Origin: Fructilactobacillus carniphilus
GTDB lineage: Bacteria > Bacillota > Bacilli > Lactobacillales > Lactobacillaceae
DNA: 64,000 nt
Assembly: GCF_024029675.1 (NCBI RefSeq)
Contig: NZ_CP097121.1
Span: 1 to 64,000, forward strand
Direction of reading: 5' to 3'
The notes beneath the pieces were generated by a model. It had not been told where the DNA came from and did no database searches. It saw nothing but the letters and a program-made list of their open reading frames with translations. A program made the position numbers and the translations under genes. Of this stretch, positions 25,935-34,036 are shown piece by piece. Positions within the stretch are counted from its first letter, which is position 1; the number at the start of each line of letters is the position of its first letter.

Positions 25935-27770
25935 TTAACTTGTGGGAAAGAGGGTGGTCGCAATTTGGTCGGCCACGCCGAAGTTGTGGTCGTGTGCCAA
26001 CGGGTGCGGAAGAGCCGTGGTCATCCATTCCTTACCACTTAACGGGAGACCCCAGACAAACAGCGTGGGATTTAGTTGACCGTCCGCTTTAAGGGCCTGA
26101 TAGGTCGGAAACTGTACGTCAATCGCGCCACTGGTGTAGGTAGTTCCGTCCGCCAGTGGATAACGGGCGGGACGAACTAGGCTTTGTTCCGCTAGTTGGT
26201 GAAGCAACGGACTAGACGAATGGGCCAAATTAGTGGCCGGAACCCGGGCTTCGACGACGGCATCGACAGCCACCGGTTCTTGGGGATAGAAGTGCGAGAA
26301 AGCCATGAAATGACCTTGAGCGCCGACCACGCGGAGTTGGGGGCCTAAGATGGTGACAATCCCTGCGCGCATGAGGGCGGATAGTTGCTGATACCGGATG
26401 AGTGGCGGACCGGCAGTTAGAAAGCCACTGGTGGCGTTAAACTGTTGCAAAAAGGAGTGGACGTAGTCATCCGGGGTAAATTTCCCGGTGACCACGAGGT
26501 GCTGTAAGAAGGGCCGGAGTTCAATGACCAGGGACAGGGCGCCGGTCAGCGGTGCGTGCTTGGATCCCAAGGCGGCATCGGCCATAATTTGGTCCATCCA
26601 CTGTAACAACGTCTGTTGGTAAGCAGCGGTGGTGGTAATCTTGGTGCCAGCGACCGGATTTAAGACCTGCTCCCAGTTGAGGCATTCATCGGTTTGAATC
26701 GGAGATTCATTGAGGAAGTGGTTCCGGTCAGCGGCAGCCACAAATCCCTGCGTAAAGGCTTGAAGGTCAACGTCGGGATAACGATCCGCTAGTAAAAGCT
26801 GGTAGTACCGGAGTTCAATTTCAGCCCGTAAGAGTTCAATGAACTTGGGACCGGGCAACTGACCGTGAACGAGGTTTTGGGTGACCGTTTCATCATTCAA
26901 AAAGTAAAAATGAGGTTGTGCGCCCATTTGTTCCTGATTAATTGGTTTCGGATAGTAAGGAACACCCCGGCGCGAACCCGCGATAATCCGGGGTTCTCGT
27001 CCGGACGGCTGGTATTCCAACTGACCGTTAGCCTGACGGACGAATTGCCCGCCTCGACTGCTGGTTAGCCGAGCGAGGTAGTCAAAAAACGACAGTCCTA
27101 GGCCGCGGATTAAGATGGTTTTGTGGGGTTGAATTGTATCAAAGTCAGCGGTCGCGGGTAACGTGGGGGCCACGTAGATGAGCTGGTGCTGGTCCGCGTA
27201 ATCCTGTAGGGCCGCTTCATCGCGACTAAGCTGATTGGGCGTGTTCCCGGTGCTGAGGACAACTTGATCCACGACGACTTGTTGGTGGTCAGCTGTTTGG
27301 AGAGTCGTTTGCTGATCCGTTGGAGTGGCCGCAATCACGTTGGTGTGATGTCTAGTGACGGTCAGGTTAGCTGGTAATTTTGCTTCAATTTGCGTGGTGA
27401 CCCACTGGGCGTAGGCACCAAATAAGGCTCGCGGCGCGTAGTCATTGGGTTGCAGGTGCTGACAAACGTTCACTAGTTCAGCGGGCAAGCCGGCCTGATT
27501 AATGAAGTCCGTGGCTTCAGCCAGTTGGGTCCACTGGTAAAACGTGGGTCCGGTGACTTTATCTGACTGGTAGTCGTTAAACAGGGTGACCAGCTGTGCC
27601 GGTGAGTTCATGATGAGGTGGAGATCCTGATGCGGATCCCAGACGTTGCCACCGGTGGGGGCAGCATCAAACCACTCAACTTGGACCGTTTGCTTGGACG
27701 GCAGGTGGCGTTTCAGGCTGTCAAGAAGCAGGATGCCCCGGGGGCCCGCTCCGATGATTCCAATTTTCAT
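25935..27770 (-). CDS. FAD/NAD(P)-binding protein (NAD_binding_9 type)
   Basis: 611 residues. It starts with the dinucleotide-binding motif GIIGAGPRGILLLDSL (residues 3-18). Further typical segments are WDPHQDLHLIMNSPAQ, a second motif VVLSTGNTPNQLS and a long C-terminal domain. No heme or metal motif is seen. Proteins of this type are common in lactobacilli and probably act as flavin oxidoreductases; the substrate is unknown. Monocistronic. Confidence 0.85.
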   Translation of the reverse strand: MKIGIIGAGPRGILLLDSLKRHLPSKQTVQVEWFDAAPTGGNVWDPHQDLHLIMNSPAQLVTLFNDYQSDKVTGPTFYQWTQLAEATDFINQAGLPAELVNVCQHLQPNDYAPRALFGAYAQWVTTQIEAKLPANLTVTRHHTNVIAATPTDQQTTLQTADHQQVVVDQVVLSTGNTPNQLSRDEAALQDYADQHQLIYVAPTLPATADFDTIQPHKTILIRGLGLSFFDYLARLTSSRGGQFVRQANGQLEYQPSGREPRIIAGSRRGVPYYPKPINQEQMGAQPHFYFLNDETVTQNLVHGQLPGPKFIELLRAEIELRYYQLLLADRYPDVDLQAFTQGFVAAADRNHFLNESPIQTDECLNWEQVLNPVAGTKITTTAAYQQTLLQWMDQIMADAALGSKHAPLTGALSLVIELRPFLQHLVVTGKFTPDDYVHSFLQQFNATSGFLTAGPPLIRYQQLSALMRAGIVTILGPQLRVVGAQGHFMAFSHFYPQEPVAVDAVVEARVPATNLAHSSSPLLHQLAEQSLVRPARYPLADGTTYTSGAIDVQFPTYQALKADGQLNPTLFVWGLPLSGKEWMTTALPHPLAHDHNFGVADQIATTLFPTS

Positions 27771-27864
27771 AACTAGGTGACTTCCTTTCTGCTTCTTACT
27801 TTACCATAGTGGTATTAACTTCTCACATATGTTTATAATGAAGCAGAACGAGAGGATGATGAAG

Positions 27865-28185
27865 ATGATTCCAGAGAACATGGAAGAGGTCCAAAAGCGA
27901 CTCACCGACCGCCAAGCGCACGGGGAGCAGATTACGGAAGACCAACTGATTTACGAAACCGTTTGTGATTTATTGCAGGCTTACCTAATTAATGCTGAAG
28001 AAGGGCACTATGATTCGGTCAAACCAGTTGACGACCAGACCCTGGAGTTTGTTAGCGTGATGGGCAAACACCTCGGAAATTACACGGCCAAGGGCACGAG
28101 TTTAGTGGCAGATTTTAAACAAGATTCGTTTCAGATGCTCCTGGATTTAGAAGCTGCGGCCCAACGAATCGCGGGTGGTCGCTAA
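27865..28185 (+). CDS. Small hypothetical protein
   Basis: I place the start at the ATG at 27865 (MIPENMEEVQ), nine bases after AGAGG; earlier ATGs at 27829, 27856 and 27859 are less well spaced. About 106 acidic residues, helical, no signal or membrane segment. Family not recognised. Confidence 0.6.
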   Translation: MIPENMEEVQKRLTDRQAHGEQITEDQLIYETVCDLLQAYLINAEEGHYDSVKPVDDQTLEFVSVMGKHLGNYTAKGTSLVADFKQDSFQMLLDLEAAAQRIAGGR

Positions 28186-28232
28186 CGCCGGGTTGCAAAC
28201 CAGGGTTGAAATCAGTACAATAGTGCTGTAAA

Positions 28233-28304
28233 GCGTCCCTAGTGTAACGGATAGCACATGAGATTTCGGTCCTCATGATCTCGGTTCGACTCCGAGGGGA
28301 CGCA
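28233..28304 (+). tRNA. tRNA-Arg, anticodon TCG
   Basis: A full cloverleaf. Acceptor gcgtccc/gggacgc, D stem gtgt/gcac with GG in the loop, T arm ctcgg-ttcgact-ccgag, discriminator A at 28304. The anticodon stem is tgaga/cctca with an A-C mismatch at 31-39. The loop ttTCGgt gives TCG (28266-28268), reading CGA and by wobble CGG. CCA is not encoded. Confidence 0.85.
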
Positions 28305-28316
28305 TTTTACGAATAA

Positions 28317-28345
28317 CAAAGGGGAGCGGGTACCGCTCCTTTTTA
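28317..28345 (+). terminator. Terminator after tRNA-Arg
   Basis: Stem ggagcgg/ccgctcc with a 3-base loop, then T5. Confidence 0.75.
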
Positions 28346-28369
28346 GTTTAAAATGGAGGAACAACGAAC

Positions 28370-28786
28370 ATGGCATTACCGACGGAACAACAAATTATTG
28401 AACAGGCCCAAACTACGGTCACACGGCTACGGAAAAAACTGGCTTACTACCGGACGCTTTCGGCGATTAGTAACATTACCCGGATTATCCTGTCTGCTTC
28501 GATCCCACTGCTGGTGTCGATGGCCTCGCATAACATTAAGATTTTAGCGATTGTTTCATTGACTGGGGTGGCAATGAGTATTATCCAGGGGATTGACTCT
28601 TTCTTTGATTTGTCTGGGAAGGTTTCTGAGCTCAAGCAATCCATTTTGTCGACCAATAAGGAGATCCTCTTATTAACGTCGCACAATGACCCTTATGATG
28701 CGGACAGCGATGCTCAGAACGTGCAACGATTTATGGGTAATCTGGCAGAAACCCTTGATGGAATTGTTGATAACATTGAAAACTAA
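28370..28786 (+). CDS. SLATT/DUF4231-like two-transmembrane protein
   Basis: 138 residues. Two membrane helices at about 38-52 and 58-75 (ISNITRIILSASIPLLVSM, then ILAIVSLTGVAMSIIQGI). A charged helix and a conserved end (FFDLSGKVSELKQSI, NKEILLL) follow. The layout matches the SLATT/DUF4231 group, which is often found near nucleotide-signalling defence systems and thought to act as a membrane effector. GGAGG lies ten bases before the ATG. It is between a tRNA and the methylase/OLD island. The family assignment is by pattern only. Confidence 0.6.
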   Translation: MALPTEQQIIEQAQTTVTRLRKKLAYYRTLSAISNITRIILSASIPLLVSMASHNIKILAIVSLTGVAMSIIQGIDSFFDLSGKVSELKQSILSTNKEILLLTSHNDPYDADSDAQNVQRFMGNLAETLDGIVDNIEN

Positions 28787-28811
28787 AGTTTATTTAAAAA
28801 AGTAAATTATA

Positions 28812-28849
28812 AACAAAAGGCTACAGAATCCGTTAAGGATTCCATCGCC
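28812..28849 (-). terminator. Hairpin after the OLD-family gene, terminator-like
   Basis: On the reverse strand a ggc/gcc pair and a 6-bp gaatcc/ggattc stem with a 5-base loop precede a T-rich tail. It could end the methylase/OLD operon or be part of the insertion-sequence remnant. Confidence 0.45.
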
Positions 28850-28880
28850 TAGTGTCATACTCATTTATTAAATTATCTAC

Positions 28881-28906
28881 TCATCAGTACCATTTGACAA
28901 AGAGCC
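28881..28906. mobile_element. Putative ISL3-type terminal repeat (remnant)
   Basis: Read on the reverse strand it starts ggctctttgtcaaa and continues tggtactgatga, which looks like an ISL3-family end. The last 12 bases match 32929-32940 in the same orientation. No transposase lies beside it, so only the end survives. Confidence 0.45.
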
Positions 28907-28959
28907 TAAATTATACACAAAATTTTAAAAAATATTAATATATATTTATTGAAATTTAT

Positions 28960-30702
28960 TTATTTATATAAATCATCGAAGAAATTTTTAATATCTTGTG
29001 AAAGTTTATCAGTATTTTCATTTTTTCCTGGAACTTTTGATAATTCATACTTGATTTGTCCAATTTTATAGTTATTATTTTGTAACTCTAAAGTTGATTC
29101 TAAAGATTTTATATTAGGTTGATTACTGGTCTTTAAATTACGTTTCAATAATTCTTCATCTAGGTTATCAATAAATTTTTCTCCATTTCTTGTTTTTTCT
29201 TTTTGTATTTTTATAATTTTTTCTGCAAGATCTTCTTTAGTAAAAAAATAATCTTCAATTGTTAAATCATTGCTTAAATTATATATTTTTAATTTTGAAT
29301 TTTTTCTTAATTCTTTTTCACTTTCAATATTCTTTTTAACTTTTTGGCCTTCATTGTCACCGTCTAATAAAATAAAAATATTTCTTTCAATCTTACTTAC
29401 GTAATCTAAATACTTTAATATTGGCAATATTCCATTTGCTCCAGATGAAATGAACTTCCATTTTTTGTATTCATTACCATATCTTATTTGAGGTCTATGA
29501 TCATCTGGTAAAAGATAATCTAAATAATTTTTATCTGTAATTCCTTCGACAATAATGATATCTTCGCAATCATCCACATTATCTATTAACCCATATTTTA
29601 TTAAAACTTCATTTTTAACTTTTTGATTATATTTTGATATTATCGATGATTTTACAATATCCTCTTCATTTTTTGAACGAGAAAATTTTTTCATTTCACT
29701 ATGTTGAGTTAGATTATAAAAACTGTATTTTTTGTTTGAAGTTTCAGCAATAAATTGTGGTGAATGAGTTGTTATAAAAGATTGCATTTGATCGTTAGAA
29801 TCAATTACTTTCTGAAATATATTCTTTAGAGATTTAACTAATGTAGGATATAAAAATGCTTCAGGTTCATCAAGAAGAATAATTGTATTTTTATTTTTAT
29901 ATAAATTATTCACTAAAAAAAGATTCATTAAAATTATACTACTTCTTTGTACACCGGATCCTTTTACTTTTAAAGGTTGTGAGTAAGTATCATTTATCTT
30001 CACTTGGAAGTTATCGATCAGGAAATCTGTTATTTTTTGTTCTTTAGTAATTTCTAACTCTGGATAAAATGATTGTGGTAAATTTTGAAAATCAGATTTC
30101 ATCCCTTCTGATAAAATTTGTAAATTATTTTTTAGATTAGTAATTAAAGTTTTATATGAATTTTCAAAATCATCAATTGATTTTTTTATTTTTCTGTTTT
30201 TTCTTTTATAATAAGAAAGAATCATATCTGTTAAAACTCTATCTGCTTGATCAGTAATTGATTCATCAGTTGCGCCTAGATAAACAATTTTAAATTTATT
30301 TTGTATAAAATTTAGAATATCCTTTGTTGAGCTATGTTCATTTAAATTATTTAAACTTGTTCCATCAACGATGTCATAGTTATACTGTATGCCATTGTTT
30401 TTTTTACTAAACGCTAGTTTTATTTTTAGATGCTTATCCTGATTAGTATCTAGTAAGTCAATTCTTAAAATTGGATGTGATGATCCACCACCAGTTATTC
30501 TATTTATATAATTTCTATCTTCGTATTCGTTGTATGAATCGGGATTAAAAAATAAATTTAATGCACGTAGCACATTTGTCTTTCCGGTATTATTTTCTCC
30601 TGTTAAAACGTTTATTGATTTTAGATTATTAAAATCTTTACTGTTATGCTGTTCTTTAAATGATCTAAAATTGCCTATAGTAAATGAATTTATTTTTATC
30701 AT
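28960..30702 (-). CDS. OLD-family ATPase/TOPRIM nuclease
   Basis: 580 residues. The ABC/SMC-like ATPase has Walker A GENNTGKT (35-42), a Walker B ILLDEPEAFLYP near 277 and a following H-loop TTHSPQF near 307. The C-terminal TOPRIM domain has the acidic Glu in IIVEGITDKNYL near 382 and the DxD in LLDGDNEGQ near 447. OLD proteins are ATP-regulated nucleases, many of which block phage growth. It follows a Dam-like methylase by 31 bp on the same strand and has its own Shine-Dalgarno (AAAAGGG). Composition is strikingly AT-rich. No helicase partner (as in Gabija) is present. Confidence 0.85.
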   Translation of the reverse strand: MIKINSFTIGNFRSFKEQHNSKDFNNLKSINVLTGENNTGKTNVLRALNLFFNPDSYNEYEDRNYINRITGGGSSHPILRIDLLDTNQDKHLKIKLAFSKKNNGIQYNYDIVDGTSLNNLNEHSSTKDILNFIQNKFKIVYLGATDESITDQADRVLTDMILSYYKRKNRKIKKSIDDFENSYKTLITNLKNNLQILSEGMKSDFQNLPQSFYPELEITKEQKITDFLIDNFQVKINDTYSQPLKVKGSGVQRSSIILMNLFLVNNLYKNKNTIILLDEPEAFLYPTLVKSLKNIFQKVIDSNDQMQSFITTHSPQFIAETSNKKYSFYNLTQHSEMKKFSRSKNEEDIVKSSIISKYNQKVKNEVLIKYGLIDNVDDCEDIIIVEGITDKNYLDYLLPDDHRPQIRYGNEYKKWKFISSGANGILPILKYLDYVSKIERNIFILLDGDNEGQKVKKNIESEKELRKNSKLKIYNLSNDLTIEDYFFTKEDLAEKIIKIQKEKTRNGEKFIDNLDEELLKRNLKTSNQPNIKSLESTLELQNNNYKIGQIKYELSKVPGKNENTDKLSQDIKNFFDDLYK

Positions 30703-30733
30703 TATGCCCTTTTCCCCTAAAAATATAGTATTG

Positions 30734-31585
30734 TTAATAGTTTTTTATTAATAATTCTTGAACTTCACCGCGTCCAGAAGTATTCGAGTTTATATTTCTT
30801 TTTGCTGAAACAATTTTAGTAGTATTTTTATATTTTTCGTATAAATTTTCTATTAAAGGTACTTTTGAATTAGATAACATGGCATAGACACCCTTATTAG
30901 TTAACTCGTCAAAAACATTACGAAGTCTTATTTGTTGATCTTTTCCGAATCCATTTATTGTATATCCAACAAAACTTTCTCTATCTTGAGTTAACGGAGC
31001 ATATGGAGGATCTAAATATACAAAATCTCCTTTTTTTGCTTTTTTAATTGCATTATAGTAATCCCCGTTAAGAATAGTTGCTTCTGAATTATTTAGATAC
31101 AATGATGCTTTTCTTAAATTTTCAACATTAACAATTGAAGGATGTTTATAACGACCATAAGGTACATTAAATTGTTCCTGAGAATTTACGCGAAATAGTC
31201 CATTAAACCCAGTTTTATTTAAATAAATAAATCTTGCTGCACGCTCTGTATTGGATTTATTTTCAATGGAATTAGTTCTATCCCATGAACGTAGTTTGTA
31301 GTAATATTCTTTACTATTATTATTTTCATGTATTTTCAATAGATTGATTAAATTTTCGACATCATTCTTAACGACCATATAAGAATTAATTAATTCCCTA
31401 TTAAAATCATTAATTATTGGATGATTACATTTTATATTAAAAAATACAGCACCTCCACCTATAAAAGGTTCATAATAATTATTAATTTTATCTGGTATAT
31501 ATTTCATTATCTCTGGTAATAACTGTCTTTTTCCCCCAGCCCATTTAACAAATGGTTCAGCGGAATTGCTTTTTTCAATAACCAT
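30734..31585 (-). CDS. Dam-like DNA adenine methyltransferase (D12 class)
   Basis: 283 residues. The AdoMet motif FVKWAGGKRQLL is at 12-23, YEPFIGGGAVFF at 38-49 and the catalytic DPPY at 192-195. The segment YLNKTGFNGLFRVN to VPYGRY (121-146) is the target-recognition part shared with Dam and DpnM, so GATC is the expected site. AT-rich like the OLD gene it precedes. It could be the modification half of a two-gene defence system, or an orphan methylase. Confidence 0.9.
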   Translation of the reverse strand: MVIEKSNSAEPFVKWAGGKRQLLPEIMKYIPDKINNYYEPFIGGGAVFFNIKCNHPIINDFNRELINSYMVVKNDVENLINLLKIHENNNSKEYYYKLRSWDRTNSIENKSNTERAARFIYLNKTGFNGLFRVNSQEQFNVPYGRYKHPSIVNVENLRKASLYLNNSEATILNGDYYNAIKKAKKGDFVYLDPPYAPLTQDRESFVGYTINGFGKDQQIRLRNVFDELTNKGVYAMLSNSKVPLIENLYEKYKNTTKIVSAKRNINSNTSGRGEVQELLIKNY

Positions 31586-31879
31586 ATTAATCCCTTCAAA
31601 ACAATAAATAAATTAATTAGTATAATTAAGATGTTAGTAGAATTATATTTTAATTAATAATATACCATTTTTTATAATTTGAATAGTTAATTTGGATTAA
31701 ATTAATTTCTCAATAAAAATAACCTAATATTAAGAGATGAAAATTTTTGAAACTAATTAATTATTTCGGAGATATTCACAAATTTTATAATTCCATTAAC
31801 TTATTATGAAAAGTAGTAACTAAAATAATTTATTCATTTTTCTATAAAAATTATGCATTATTTTTTTAAATTTTTAATA

Positions 31880-32800
31880 ACTTATTGCGTTTTAATGTAC
31901 GTCTGGCACGTTTCATTTTCTCAGGAAGATTTTGATATTAATCTTTATGCTTAGCTGAATTAAGAAGATTTGCTAACTTATGCTTATTATGCGGTTTGGT
32001 TACTAATGATTAATATTTTGATAGAATTCATAGGCATCACGAAGTGATGGTGATAAGGAAAGTAATCTTTCGACAAGCTCTGTATCGGTCAAACAAGCGT
32101 ATTTATAGTTTCTTCTTCGTTTGAAGATTTGGTAGTTTAATTCTTAAAATTTCTTGAAAAGTAACTTATATAAACCTTTTTAGCTGGCGGTATTCGGGAG
32201 TATTACTGCCATAAGCTTTCATTACATTAATTCGTTCTTTGTTTAGGGCTTTATATGCTTGGTTAACGACATGGAAGCGGTCCGTTATAATTTGCCACTT
32301 CTGCTTTGAATGATGTTGATTAGTTGATGTGTTTCTGAATTCATTAGTGCCATGCTCATGCCATTTGGTGACATTTTCCTCAATTTGAAATCATCAAAGG
32401 CAATATGTTGGGGTAAATAGCTATAACCAGTTTTATGATATTTAGCTAAGCCTTCGACTTATTTCATAGCGATATTAGTTGAGATAACAAAGTTTTCAGC
32501 GATTTATTTGATGTTGATATTAGAGCTTAATTGTAGTGCTGAATTTACTTTTACGTTTCTGATAATATGATCGTTAGGATTAATGTCTTTTAATTAGGGT
32601 AATTCCGTATGATGACAGTATTTACAAATTTATTTTTGTTTCTTTGTGATAAGAAAGTTTAAGCCCCAAAGCCCTGCAGGTGCTAAGTGTTAAACTGTTT
32701 TAAAGCCATTCTTATTCAAGTAATGTCCACAATTCTTGCATCTTAATTTATAGGTCAGGATAAAGCGCCAATAGTTTTTAGTAACTCCATTTGTTTTAAC
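31880..32800 (-). pseudogene. Degenerate ISL3-family transposase
   Basis: Reading the reverse strand across frames gives clear ISL3 pieces: a zinc-finger part (RCKNCGHYLNKNGFKTV), a second CKYCHH, the DDE-core segments LPQHIAFDDFK and TDRFHVVNQAYKALNKERI, and LLSLSPSLRDAYEFYQN. Several stops and frameshifts interrupt it. The stretch before TDRFH is too short, so there is an internal deletion. The C-terminus is also missing. It is dead and occupies most of the 1.4-kb gap between the methylase and the YdhK-like gene. Confidence 0.8.
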
Positions 32801-32900
32801 AATTGTTATTTTATTTATAACAATTAACTCTTTTTAGGGAGTAGGAGCAGATCGGGAGCGACCGATATGTTCTTTTTATTTTCACTAATTATACAAAAAA

Positions 32901-32953
32901 GGTACTGACTACATTCGCTTAGTGAATGTCATCAGTACCAAAAAGTGTAGAAC
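32901..32953. mobile_element. Upstream end of the ISL3 remnant with hairpin
   Basis: An imperfect hairpin (32901-32939, ggtactga ... tcagtacc) continues into a sequence whose complement begins gttctacac and continues ttggtactgatga. It lies about 100 bp before the transposase N-terminus, as expected for an element end. Confidence 0.5.
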
Positions 32954-33049
32954 AAAAATAACTAAGTTATTGAAAATATTTTTAATAAATATTTATATAA
33001 TTAACTGCATATACTATATTATATAAAAAATTGATTTGGTTTATAGTAG

Positions 33050-33649
33050 TTACTTATTCAATTCAGATTGACTTAACCACTTGTGGTTGGTGTATTTTTG
33101 ACCCCCGTTAGTTGGAGTGAAGTTGACGGCGTAAGCAGGGCCGGAGCAAACTTTCACAATCTTACCCTTGGCGTTCTTCATGCCGTCCATATGATCAGCG
33201 TTGATAGTGACCTTGGTTCCCTTGCATAACTTCTTGCCTTTTTCAGCCTTTAATTCAGACTTAACCACGTACTTGTGGTTCTTAACTTCTTTGTTAGTCT
33301 TGCTGTCTTTGAAGTCAACTACGTACAACGGAGAGTCGTAAACACCGGCAACGGTCGCCTTAGCACCTTTCATGCCCATCATGTGGTCGGCAGTAATGGT
33401 TACCTTTTCTCCGACCTTGTACTTCGGATGCTTGGCCTTCTTCAAATCAGTTGGTAACTGGGCGTCATGATTCATTTCCATCTTCATGTTATCGCCCATG
33501 TTCATCTGATCTTCAGACTTCTTGTCCATTTTTTTACTGCTCATGGTTTTGTCGCTAGCGGCGTGAACCGTGCTGGGAATAATGCTTGTGGCGGTCGAAA
33601 GACCCAAACCAGCTAGGGCAGCAATTGTAAATAACTTCCGTTTTAACAT
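33050..33649 (-). CDS. Secreted YdhK-like protein with two DUF1541 repeats
   Basis: I chose the ATG at 33647-33649 (MLKRKLFTIAALAGLG), with AAGGAG about nine bases upstream; the longer frame adds 14 residues without a site. The 199-residue product has a signal peptide ending near VHAA. A Met/His/Asp-rich linker (about 30-65) could bind metal. Two repeats follow, each KVGEKVTITADHMMGMKGA-like (about 75-130 and 137-199). Two Cys (LCKGT and KVCSG) could form a disulfide. The function is unknown; a copper or cell-envelope link is often proposed for this family. Confidence 0.8.
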   Translation of the reverse strand: MLKRKLFTIAALAGLGLSTATSIIPSTVHAASDKTMSSKKMDKKSEDQMNMGDNMKMEMNHDAQLPTDLKKAKHPKYKVGEKVTITADHMMGMKGAKATVAGVYDSPLYVVDFKDSKTNKEVKNHKYVVKSELKAEKGKKLCKGTKVTINADHMDGMKNAKGKIVKVCSGPAYAVNFTPTNGGQKYTNHKWLSQSELNK

Positions 33650-33766
33650 CAGTAACAGCTCCTTCAAACTATCCAATTTAATATTCAACAATTTAATTGT
33701 ATATCTTGTAGTTGGGAAATGCCATAAATTAGTTTGAAACGGGCATAGGAATTTTTAAAACGAACG

Positions 33767-33795
33767 TTGACAAAAAATATAGGATTTAGTATGCT
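33767..33795 (+). promoter_or_regulatory. Promoter of the T-box/glyA unit
   Basis: TTGACA (33767-33772), 17-bp spacer, TATGCT (33790-33795), just upstream of the T-box stem I. Confidence 0.7.
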
Positions 33796-33799
33796 AATT

Positions 33800-34016
33800 T
33801 TACCCTAAACGGAGTACCAGAGGCAGAGTTAGACCAGGGATTGTTCGGAAACTGCAAAGAACAACTGCTCGACTGGGAAGGCAGTTAGGGATTAACGACA
33901 GATGAATACTTTTTCTTAGCGCTAAGAAAATGAGGCCGATTGTGAGAGCAAGCGGTAAAATAAGGTGGAACAGTGATCAGACGCCCTTGTACGAATGTAC
34001 AGAGGCGTCTTTTTTA
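33800..34016 (+). promoter_or_regulatory. Glycine-specific T-box leader with terminator
   Basis: Stem I closes with ccctaa (33803-33808) / ttaggg (33885-33890). The specifier loop shows AGTA (33813-33816) opposite GAA (33877-33879), then the codon GGC (33880-33882) followed by A, so it reads glycine. The T-box aaggtggaacagtg (33962-33975) has A at the variable place, matching U73 of tRNA-Gly. A perfect hairpin at 33911-33930 is probably stem III. The terminator is agacgcc/ggcgtct plus T run (33979-34016). Uncharged tRNA-Gly should allow read-through into glyA. Confidence 0.85.
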
Positions 34017-34036
34017 GTTAGAGAGGAATAAATGAT

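Noticed and set aside
31586..31879. Gene in the AT-rich stretch before the methylase
   Set aside because: No frame of useful length and no ribosome site on either strand; I see only AT-rich sequence that probably holds the methylase promoter.
33800..34016. Glycine riboswitch in front of glyA
   Set aside because: The T-box sequence, specifier loop and terminator/antiterminator arrangement are clear; the tandem aptamer cores of the glycine riboswitch are not seen.
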